Source of the DNA: Hemicordylus capensis
Taxonomy: Eukaryota; Chordata; Lepidosauria; Squamata; Cordylidae
Length of the DNA stretch: 64,000 nucleotides
Direction: 5' to 3'
Assembly: GCF_027244095.1 (NCBI RefSeq)
Contig: NC_069669.1
Location: 3,436,501 to 3,500,500 of the forward strand
The notes beneath the pieces are model-generated. The model was not told the DNA's origin, made no database searches, and saw nothing but the letters and a program-made list of their open reading frames with translations. Each line of letters begins with the position of its first letter. Within the stretch, counting starts at the first letter, position 1. This document shows positions 43,989 through 55,800 of this stretch, one piece after another. Made by a program: the position numbers and the translations under genes.

Positions 43989-46900
43989 GGGGCCGACTCA
44001 CCAAGTTTTCCAAATAATTCAACTCCCAGGGCAGCATAGATGAAAAACAGGAGCATGAAAAGCAGGCCAAGGTTTCCTACCTAAGAAAGAAGGCAGTTCA
44101 AACAAGAAGTCAGGCACGTTGAAGACTGAAAGCAGAATTTCATACTTATGACAGCTATACAAAATAAAGGCAATTCATGCTTCCCATCTCTTGGTCACAC
44201 AGAACTTCCTGTGTGTGCACATCCAGAGAAGTCCCTCAACCGTTGCTCAGACAGCCATCGGCCATTTGAGATTAGTTTAGCTAGGTGGGTATTGCAGCCT
44301 AGATGGCGACCTTGAGCCCCTATCTGCTAGCTTGCAGTGGAAACTGTGCTGGTGGCTCATGAGGGAAGGGGCTAGAGCCTGTCCCCTTTGTTAAGCACGC
44401 TCTGCCTTGGTTTGCATTTGGATGGGAGGCTACATGGTATAAGACCCCCTAGGGAATGAGACCACAGCTCAGTGGAAGAGCATCTGCACAGGAACAACAT
44501 AGGAACATAGGAAGCTGCCATATGCTGAGTCAGACCATTGGCCTATCTAGCTCAGTATTGTCTACCCAGACTGGCAGCAACTTCTCCAAGCTTGCAGGGA
44601 GGAATCTCTCTCAGCCCTCTTCTTGGAGATGCTGCCAGGGAGGGAACTTGGAACCTAGATACTCTTCCCAGAGCGGCTCCATCCCCTGAGGGGAATATCT
44701 TCCAGTGCTCACACATCAAGTCTCCCTTTCATATGCAGCCAGGGCAGACCCTGCTTAACTAAGGGGACGAGTCATGCTTGCTACCACAAGACCAGCTCTC
44801 CTCTCTACAAATCACAGTGCAATTGGTCTGCATGCTTGTGTGCAGAAGGTGCAAGGTTCCCAGGCATCTCCAGAGACTCCTACCTGAAGCCTTGGAGAGT
44901 TGTTGCCAGCCAGTGTAGACAACCACTGAGCTAGATGGTATAAAGCTGTTTCCTATGTCCCTGTGCCCCCATGCTGGTGCGATCATACCATGGGTGCCTC
45001 TCTGCCAGGAAAAGCAAGCAGGCTTGATGGATGGCCCGATAATCCAAAGCAGATCCCTTTATACCCTTTGCTTGATGAGACTCCGAGAAATGGATGCGGG
45101 TATTATCCCCTCAAAAATAACTGGCAGTCCTTGCTCTGCTGGCCTCCGGGTGACTGAGTAAAGCCGCAAATGGCTGCTCTCCTGCTGGGAATCCTCGGCA
45201 AACGCGAAGGGAGGGAGAAGCGAGGCAGTTTGATGGTTCCAAAATATGACTGCTTAATAGCAGGATGTGGCATGTAATGGGACCAGCCATTTCTCTTCCC
45301 AGCCGAGCGTGCTGAGCAACAGTAGAATTTGCCTGAGGCACATTCCGAGTGTGGACAAATAAGCAATACACGGAAATCCTGGACCGAGGAGATTTGCTCC
45401 CTGTATAAACTATCCAAATTAAATGTGCCACTTCATTTGCATTTTTAAGCTGTGTCTTGGGCTGTCACTGTGGAGGAAGTATTCAAGGCACTGCAATTCC
45501 ACGAACACCCCTGGACTAGTAATGAGCAATATCCTGTCAAGGTGCCTGGCGAACATACGAGGGAGGAGCCTTGGGAAAACTGTATTTCCCAGGATCCCTG
45601 GGATGTTGCAGAGGGGGTGGTCTCTGTTGAGTTTCCCCTGCTTTTTCTAAGAAAAATGCAGACAGGGAAGGTTTTCTCCAACTTGGATTACAGCCTACGC
45701 TGAAAAGAACTCACGGGGCTGTAATGTTTTCCTTGGACTGAAGCAGTGTGCCAGTCTGCAAAGCTGTGCAAATAGCTTTGCACATGGCAGTAGCCCCTGG
45801 GAAAACTATATTTCCCAGTGACTATTTTGGCCTGGCTGTGGGGAATGTTACACTATATGGCAGGTGTTGGAGAAGGGAAAGACCTTCCCCTACCTTTCCT
45901 TTTCCTGTGGCCTCCTGCTATAGCTACACACTATTGTCCCCATAAGTGTGGTGGGAGGGGGTGGTGGTTGAAGGAACATAGGTTTGAAATGAGTAAGTAG
46001 GTGGGTGAGAGAGGGCTTGGGAATTTGGATTCGCTTATTTCCATGACGACCAGATGTGAGTTGGGGTGAGGAATCTCCCATCACTACTGTCACATTCTCT
46101 CTTGGTGTCTACGTTTTGCTCAGGCATTGCCTGACATACTCCCAGGCCTTTTTATGAAACCTTGAGGTCTAGCAACGTGCTTTTTCCCCTTGAAATTTAT
46201 TGCAGTTGGGGACGATGGGACTTGTAGTCCAACAACAGCTGGAGAGCCTTAGCTTGGCCACCTCTGAAATATAGGCCGAAGTCCTTTTTGTTCAGCCCTT
46301 CTCGTAAGTAACCCTTTTTATTCCAGGGTAGGACTGTGAACATGATGTGCCACTACTCAGCGGGCATAATGTCTTTGTGTGTGGCATGACACCTGCGTGG
46401 CAGTCTCCTGACTCCAGTCTCCATCTGTGGGCATCTTTCCAAAAGCATTTTTCTTGCGGAGGTATTAATTTCATCCCTCGTTGCATTATGTTGGAAGAAT
46501 TAAAGCTCCTTGACAACAGCAAACCACGGCTGTGTCCTCCAGTGGAATGAAGCAGAGAACGGGGAGTTTTTTTCTGCATATTTCTTGCTACAAAAACATC
46601 TGTCGAGCTGCATTCCAGAGACAAAGCAGGGGTGTCTTTGTCTGCCTTTCATTAATGTGCATTCCACAGAGGTTTTTTCTTCCTTCCTTCCTTTAAAGAA
46701 TAAGCTTTAGATCTTTTTGATTGGTGCAATTTCTATTCATTAACTTGGGTGTCGAGTTCAGGGAATTTTAAATGGCAAAGCAATGATCCTAAGCCAATTT
46801 TTATCCCAGCCACAGTTCAAAGAGCTGGAAGTGGCCCTGTCCTAGAACAAAGCCTAGAATTCAACTATGAGAAATTCGGGGTCAAGATGGTGGCCACCAG

Positions 46901-49838
46901 TTCCCCCCCCAGAAGTCCCCTGGGAATGATGTCAAAGGCACAGTGCTATTCCCAGGGGGCTTATGGGAAATGCATGATGACTGCCAGTCAGTGAGAGACG
47001 AGCTGCCTCTGCTGATGAGGCCCTCGTATTTTGCTCACCTTTCACACACTCCTCAACATTGCCAAAATGTGCCCCCGCCCCCAGTTCTGTCACCTGGGAG
47101 ATATTCAGACAAGGCTTCATGCTTTGGGTATCCAAAGAGTGAATCTGCTTCGGAGTAGATTCACAGCTGTTTAATTCGGGTGATTAGATAGGGTGTTCAC
47201 ATAAGGTCGGTTCTTCTCAGCAGTCCCTGTGGATCTTTTTCCTGTTTGCATTCCCACAGCTCGCTCCGGGTTTTGTCTCCAACCAATCACATCCCAGAGG
47301 AGGAGGCAAGAAACCTTTTTTTTTGGTTAGTTTGACAGCTGGTTGCGGAAGACCGGCGAGACAAGTTGCCAAGCAGCCGGATCAGACAACAGAACGCTTA
47401 ACCCGGACCTGCCGAATCGCACCTCAATCTTTGTTGATTTTTATAACGAACTTGCCTGTGTGACTGCCTTCATCACCTCACGCCCCCTGCTCCCTGACAC
47501 CCCAGACCATTTAAGAGGCCATGGAAGTTTCAAGTAGAAGCCATTGCTTTCTCTCTGCGATGAAGAAAAATGCAGCCTCCTGGAATCAGCTAAGACACAA
47601 AGGGCTCAGGTTGCACCAAACCTGTAGTCTCCATTGTTAAGTTCCAGGCATCCTCCAACAACATCTGCTATGTAAAGCCCATGTTCCGATGGCAACCAGG
47701 CTTCAATAAGATGAAGCCAGAGACTCATATGTGAATTAAAAAGACTAGCAGCACTCGCAAGGCTTGTGTTTAACTCAGGAATGTCTCCCTCCCCCTCCCC
47801 TTCTGGACTCCCCTTCCACAGAATGTCACCGGTCTGCCACAACCCCTCCCTCCAGCGCCTGCAATTGCAAATCGCCCAGAGCAGACCCAACACCTGAGGG
47901 CAAATCGCCCAGAGCAGACCCAACACCTGAGGGCAAATCGCCCAGAGCAGACCCAACACCTGAGGGCAAATCGCCCAGAGCAGACCCAACACCTGAGGGC
48001 AAATCGCCCAGAGCAGACCCATACCCAACACAGCTGCCAAACTCCCCTTCATTTAGCCTTGCGAAAGGGCGAGTTCTGAAAAAAAGCCGAATTACTGGCA
48101 ATGGCCCCTCTACACATCGTGGGAGCAGCGGCGGGGCATTCCAGAAAGCTCGGTTTGTCCAAAAAAAGAGGAAAAAAAGCTGCCGCAAAAAGAGGATTTG
48201 TTTACCCCGGACATAATTTGGGCCAAGCTAGAATGCGCAGCAGCAATTTGAGGAAAAGCTGAATCGGATGTGTACTGGTCCCTGATAGCTCACAGGGACT
48301 TTGGGGTAAATCCAGCTGATATGCGGACTTGCACCCTCAATTCCATATGGGGTGCCAGCTAAAAGCCATGTGTGTAAAAGTCCCTGCTAACAGGGAAGGA
48401 AAATCAGGAAGGGGCATGTCAGATTATCCCTACATTTGCAGTTATAGCAAGCAAAAGTCTGCTCTGAGGAGAAGAAACATATAACATCTTTAGACCTGCA
48501 GGAGGAGGATTTGAAGGTGCCATCCTTGCATTCAACCCAAACATACCTTTTCCCCTTCTAGGGTGAGTTGTGTGTGTGTGTGTGGGGGGGGAGAACATGT
48601 TCTACCAGTTTTATTTGGAAACATCTCAAGCTGAGTGGGGAAGGCTGGTTATAGGTGGTGATAATTGGCTAGGGCCTGTGTCTTGTCTAATTGCAAGAGC
48701 AGTTTTGGAAAATGTTTAAAATATTCATTAAAAATAAGAGAGGAATGGATCCATTGCTAACTGCACATGTGCTGCAGGAAAAGGACAGACAAGAGGGGCA
48801 GGGGACCCATCACTTGATTTGCTGGAATAGATATGTACAAATGAATTGGCAAGGCAGGAGGATTCACATTACTGGTCAAGTACCACTGTGACCAGTATTT
48901 AAAAGTTAAATGTTCGCCCTCAGTTTCATACTTGACTCCTCTCAAATTCAAAACACATCCTTAGGGATTCTAGGAAAGAAACTTGTCACATGTGCTGGCA
49001 TCTAGCTCATCATTCTTGCATTATAGCAGAACTTTCAATGTTTTGATAGGAGCAAATTTCTGCACTGGTGGAAACTCCAACTCTACAATTTTAGAAAACC
49101 AGCTGTCTGTTTAGAAACTACAACAACAAAGTATGTAGAGAAAACCATATTCCCCAAGGAAAGAGTCAAAGCTGGTTTGTCCTGATGGAGCTGGTCTTCA
49201 GGCTTACCTGGGGGAGAGCTTGAACCACCGTGTCCAACAATGCTCGCATTCCTGTGGCCATTTTGAGCAGCTTCAGGACTAAAAAGCAAAAGCAAAAGCA
49301 AAATGGAGTTAACAACGGATCCTCCATATACAGGGGCAGTATACCTCTCAATACCAGAGATCAAAGGCAAGCAGCAAAAGAAGGCTGATGCTTTCCTCCC
49401 CTGCTTGGAAGCTTTCTAGAAACTTCTGCTCGGCAACTGTTGAGAGCAGAATCCTGGGCTAGATGGTCCCTTGGCCTGAGCCTCTTTTTAATCCTTAATA
49501 ATTTCATCAAGTGATCAGAAAAAGACAACTCTGCTCAAGAGTAGAGCGGATGATAGAACCACCCTAGAATCCAGACAGAGTCACAGGAAGCTTGGATGTT
49601 GGGCTAGGTTAGGCTACTCCAGATCATGTATTTGTCAGTCAAGCAGAGTGGTAGTCTGAAAGCTCCAACAGAGTTCAGCCTATGAGTGACTGAAGACCTT
49701 TGCTGCTGCTCCCATTCCAGGGTTGCTTACAGTGAACTGCATGCACTAGCTGGGTCATGTCAACCAACCCTTGAAGGAAAGACATCATGGTTTGCTCTGG
49801 AGAGCTCTGAGGGGTACCATTTTGCCAGTTGCAATGGC

Positions 49839-49882
<44 letters not shown>

Positions 49883-52800
49883 ATGAGATGGTGGAAGTTG
49901 GGGGGTCTTGAAGCTTTTAGGGGGAAGGCTATAGCACAGTAGTAGAGCATGCAAAAGGTCCCAGGTTCAATCTGGCAGCATCTCCAGATAGGACTGTCCA
50001 AGACCAAGACCTGAAGCTTTGGAGAGCTGCTGCCAGAAAGTACAGACATCCTGGGCTGGAAGGATCAAGGGTCTGATTCAGGAGAAGACAGAAGAAGCTG
50101 ACTCAGGAGAAGACAGATTGAGGAGAAGGCTGTAGCTCAGTGGTAGAGCACCTGTGTTGCGTGCAGAAGCCTCAACATCTCCAGGGAGGACTGGGAAAGA
50201 CCCTTCATTGCCTGAAACTCTGGAGAGCCTTTGCTAGCCAATGTAGACAGCACTAAGCTAGATGGACCAAGGGTCTGAGTCAGCATCAAGCAGTTCATAG
50301 ATTCAGGAGAAGGCTCACAGCTCAGTGGCAGAACATCTGTTTTGCATGCAGCAGGTCCCAAATTCAATCCCAAACACCTTCAGTTAAAGAAATCATGAAG
50401 CAGCGCAGAGGAAGACTGCCGCCCGTCAGAGCAGACAACATGGGGAGATGGGCCAGCTGTCTGGCACAGCATAAGGAAGCCTCCTGTCTTCACAGAAACA
50501 CCCGGCCAGCCCCAAGACTCACCTCTTGCAATTCGGAGCACCCTCATGATGCGGATTATGGTGGGATTAATGGGGAGCGCAGCATTCATTTCAATTTCCT
50601 CCAGGGTGATGCCCATGATTGACAGGAGAACAATGGCGAGATCCAGCTGGTTCCATCTGAGAGGGGAGAAAGAGACCATGAGGAGGAATAACAGAGCTGT
50701 TTGGGGTGAGGTCATCAGGGGAGGCATAGGATCTTAAAGGCACCAAATACTTTGCATTTAGTCTTTGGTGCACAGAAAGGGTGGAGGACTAGGCTCACCC
50801 TATGTACTTTTCATTGCGGCCAAACATGTATACTTTGCTTTTCTATGAACACTTCCCACACCGTGGCTAACAATCAAAACAGCAAACGCAATGCAACTCC
50901 ATAAAAACAATCATCAAAACAGCAGGACCAAATGGCACTGCAAAAACTTGACAGGAACGAAAATGGAAAGTGTGGTTATAAACACTTCCTTACTGTTCAT
51001 GAAAAGTGTGGGGAAAGTCTTACGTTAGGCTGAGCCACACTTTCTCCTTAGCTCAAAATCTGAAAGAGGGAGGAGTGCCGAGGCTGACCCCAGCTCCACC
51101 TTTTTTGCTGCCACCACAAGCTCCTTGTGGCGTCTCCATCTTCCACCACGGGACTCAAGGCAGCGTCCATGAAGTTCCCAAGCGGTCTTCCATCCAGGGA
51201 TTAACCAGAGCTAAACCTGCTTAGCTTCAGCAAGGTGGCTGCATCAGGTGCCTTCAGACCACGCCGCGGGACCAATTATGCTATGTGATGGTGCTACCGC
51301 TTTTGCTGTATCCCTGGCTTGCAGTTTGGCCACCAGGACCTTGTTGTCTGCACTGAAAGATGCTTATTTTCCAGCAGTGCCCCTTTGTGGTCAGCAGTAG
51401 TGCCCGATTTAGTTCCCGGGCAAAACTACAGGGTTTTTACCCCAACAGGGAGGATTTTCACATGGAATGTCTAACCTGTCTTTAAAGAATCTCCGGAATC
51501 CAAATGCTACCAGCTTCAACACGGCTTCAAATACGAACACGATGGTGAACACGTAGTTGCAGTACTTTAATGCTTCATCCAGCGACTGCAAGGAATCAGA
51601 AGTTCATGACAGGGTGCTATCAGGGGCGGTCCTTTCATGGGGCAAGGTGAGGCAGTTGCCTCAGGCAGCAGATACTTGAGACACGGGCAGGACAGCAAAA
51701 TCCCCCCCTGCTTCAGCCACTGGAGCAGCTTTTTGGGAATGATCTGATGCTCGCAGGTTTTGCAAGGAGAGCCTCACCTCACATGTCTTGCAAAGCTTAT
51801 AAACATCACAAGGTGAGAAGAGGCAGCCTCCCTCCCTCCCACCCCATAAGAACATAAGAACAGCCCTGCTGGATCAGGCCCAAGAATGCCCATCTAGTCC
51901 AGCATCCTGTTTCGCACAGTGGCCCATCCCAGTTCCAAAGCTTTGCAGGAGTTGCTTCCAGCCATGGGGGCAAAGCAGCATGTGGTTCCGTGACTCAGGC
52001 GCCACAATACCTTGGGAGGGACACCCCCTGGGAGAGATTCTCCACAGTTCCTCCCTTCCCAATCCAGTTGACCACCACAACCAGCATACATTGTTCCATG
52101 ATTTTGTGAGGTCCATGGTCGACATCACAATGGGGCCATTCACATGAACGGGCGGGTGCAGGGGGCAAGCGGGGAGGCTGGTCCAACTCCCCTCCCCGAG
52201 AATTGATGAAATATTGCTGGGAGAGTGGACTGTGCTTCCAGATGATCCACACTATGTGGCACAGCACGGAGCTCTGGAGACCGGTTCCAGCCTCCAGATA
52301 TCCCACAATGACATGCACAGTGCATTGAGGGATTCCCCCAGGAGATGGGAGCCATAAGCCCCCCATCTCTATATCCACTGGGGCTGAACGCATCCCCAGC
52401 AAACACATGATCCCAGATTAAAAGGCTCGCTCAAGTCTTTAACCCCGGTTAAAAGCCGGGTTGAAAAGCTGGGCTAGGCGGTCCTGCCCTTCTGGGATTG
52501 GGACCAGTCCTGGCGGTTCTCACACGCAGCCAACCCAGGCGCGTGAGAACAGTGCAAAGCCTCAATAAATGTTTAGCTGTAGCTAAAAAAAGCTATGAGA
52601 TTTCGTATCTGTCCTAATGCCACAGCCATATCTGTTTCCTCAGCTCTGGGTTGTATTTAGCACAATGTCTTGATTGCCAGACCAGTTTGAGATTTGGCTG
52701 AAGCGGTCTGCCGGACTACGAACCAGTCCGAATTCAGACTACTGCACGAACCACGGTCCGTGCAAACCCCTACCATGCATTTGCCCAAGATCCTGGCTTA

Positions 52801-55800
52801 ACTGCAGATGCTGGGAATTGAACCTGGAACCTTCTGCATACAAAGCAGGTGCTCTGCCTCTGAGCTATGGCCCTTCCCTCTGCAAGAAAGGCGCACTGCC
52901 CATACCTTGGGTTGGTTGAAGTGTTCCATTGACATAGTGATGACATTGACACCAATGATAAAGGTGATGAAGAGATCCAGATAGTGGCTGGTGCAGAGCG
53001 TGTGGATGTATCTCCGAACAGGCGAGTAATCTGCGTAGTATGGACGCCGTTGGGCTTCTGCAGAGAAGAAATGAAACACCCAACAATTATTGACTGCCCC
53101 GCCCTTCCATGGGCTAAGACGTGCTGACAGGAAGTAGCGTAGAGGCTTCCTGTTTGCTGTGCTTGCAGGAGTGCACATGTAATGGATCGAGCCCTTCTTT
53201 GGGTCTGCTGTTGAAGGTTGCAAAGAGAAACAGAGCGTGCTGAACCCATGGGAGGCTTCAGAAAGAGGTGACAGCACCATCTCTCGTGGGCACTCCTCCA
53301 CTTGCAAAGGAACTACACAAACATGAGGGTGGGTGGACCTCTATGACAACAAGGCATGTACAACTGGAGGAAAGATCTCATGCTGCTGCGCGCGACTCAC
53401 GTGTGGCTTTTGAAGCTGAATGTACTGAAATGAATGACAGGGAATGCCGACTGAAAAGCCATTGGCCATTTGGAAATCCAATACATTGGCCATTTGGAAG
53501 GAGGAACACTGGAAGCTGCCATGTACAGAGTCAGACCCTTGGTCCACCTAGCTTGGAACTTGGGACCTTCTGCATGCAAAAGGGAACGCTCTAGGGAATG
53601 ATGCTCCAGGGAATGCACTAAAATGAATGACAGTGAATGCCCACTGAAAAGCCCTGGTTCCTTCCAAAAGGCCATAGGAATGCATGGAATTTCTGAATGG
53701 TCAATGGCCATTTGAACATTTAATACATTCCATGTCCATTTGTTTGTTTGTTTGTTTGATTTGGAAGGAAGAGTCAGACCATTGGTCCATCTAGCTCAGT
53801 ATTGTCTACACAGACCGGTAGCGGCTTCTCCAAGGTTGCAGGCAGGAGTCTCTCTCGGTCCCATACCAGAGATACCAGGGAGGGAACTTGGAGCCTTCTG
53901 TATGCAAGCATGCAGATGCTCTTCCCAGATATCCCTTAAGGGGAATATCTGACAGTGCTCACACAGGCAGTCTCCCATTCAAATGCATACCAGGGCAGAC
54001 CCTGCTCAGCATGCTTGCTACCACAAGATCAGCCATCCTCAGCTGGAAGAGGAGTCGAGTAAGTCTTTAAAGAAAGAAAATGGGGCAAAGGTTTGCCACT
54101 CTTCCACTGGCCCTCTTACTCACACGCAAGTCTCCTCTTCTTGGCCTTTGCCCTCTTTAATGATTTTCAGCTAAAGTTATGATTTTGCTGATGTCAGAGA
54201 CAACCAGATCAGAATGTAACAAGCCAAAATAATCAGATCAAATAGAGAGCAGATTGGCTGGTAACCCTTCAGCTATTATTATTGTTTCTTCTCTTGATGG
54301 TTTTCAAAGGACATTTTAAATGGCTTTTGACCAGGGTCACCTCCATTTCTCCCTGCCAAGCAATTTGAAAGCAAAACAAAAAGCAAACACGGCTCTTTTC
54401 TGGATGGTTGGATGTCAGCTTTTGATATGGTTTTTTTTTTTGGCAAGGGTTCCATAAATCAGCTTGGATCATGCCTTCAGCCCACATGATGTGAGTGGGG
54501 CTGATCCTCCTGCTGCCTCCATGAAAAGTAAAAGCAGCATTTTGAATGTGTGTAAGAAACAGAAGTACAGCTGTGTGTGTGGGCGGCGGCGGTGGGGGGG
54601 GGAACCACATCATTGAAAGAGTTTTATTGTGGGACACGCAGAGACCAAAATGAAGACCAGGGACAGAGATCGGAATCTAGATAGGCGTCATTCTAAAGCA
54701 GGCTTGCTCCACCTATGCCCTCCAGCTGTTTTTGAACTACAACTCCCATAATCCCCAGCCACAGTGGTCAATAGCCAGGGATTATGGGAATTGTAGGCCA
54801 GCATCTGCAGGCGGGCCGAGGTTGAACAGCCCTGTTCTAAAGGCTCAATAAAGGGGGCTTTGGGTTTGTGTAGGCAACCACAGAGTCCCGTCCTTTCGGT
54901 TCCTGAGTGGCCCTAGCACCTTGCAGGATTGGGCTGCAATGCGCCTACTTTCTAGCTTTAGGGAGCCCTATCCCTGGAGTTTCTCCTAAGGAGAGCCTGA
55001 GTACTGCACAAGATTCCAGAGCAAGTTCTTGGGCACACACTCCACTCAAGTCACCAAGGACAGCAGCCAGGTTTCAGGTGGTGTTGTGTTTGCATGTGTG
55101 TGCTTTGAACGAGGTCTCTCAGCAGTCAGACTCCAGGGCTCTGGTTGCACAGTATGCCTGGGAGATGGAGCGGTGTGCCTCTAGGCTGCCCTCTAGGCTG
55201 CAGTACTGCCTGAACAAGCTGTCAACTGAGCCCCCAAGGGCTAATCTCTGCCTACCAGGCCCTATAAAGCCCTGAACCACACAGTGCTTGCTCCTCAGTC
55301 TGAGTGACTGCTGGGGGGATGCTGGCACAGCCCCTCCTCCAGTTGCTGGCTATTGCCTTGAATCCTGACTCCTGCCTGGGTGGGGCCATGCATCACCTTC
55401 GGATTGGCCAGAGGAGAGCCAACTCTACTCTCTGGTTCTGGATCCTGGCCATCTAGGGCCTGACCCTTGCTGAGACCTGACCCCAGATCTGTGGGCTTCC
55501 TTGTTGTCCTTTGTGATCTGAGATGGTGCTGTGGAACACACACAGCAGCTCCATATGTCTCCACGGGGAGACATATGGAGCCATCAGTAACTGTGGTCAG
55601 GCTTTGAGGGGATCTTGTCTACCATTAATGATTTTCTCATTATGAACATAGGAAGCTGCCTTCTACCGAGTCAGGCCATTGGTTCATCTAGCTCAGGGTT
55701 ATCTGCACTGACTGGCAGCGGCTTTCCAAGGTTTCAGGCTCAGGGGTCTTTGCCAGCCCTACCTGGAGATGTTTCCAGGGACTGAACCTGGGACCTTCTG

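Noticed and set aside
47764-48216. Open frame of 150 codons over the 33-bp minisatellite
   Set aside because: The frame is open only because the repeat period is a multiple of three. There are no splice sites or homology, and the opposite strand is equally open.
47160-48420. A single large DNA transposon spanning 47.16-48.42 kb
   Set aside because: Candidate ends (GGGTGTTCACATAAGG and words near 48.38 kb) do not pair as inverted repeats, and no duplication was found.
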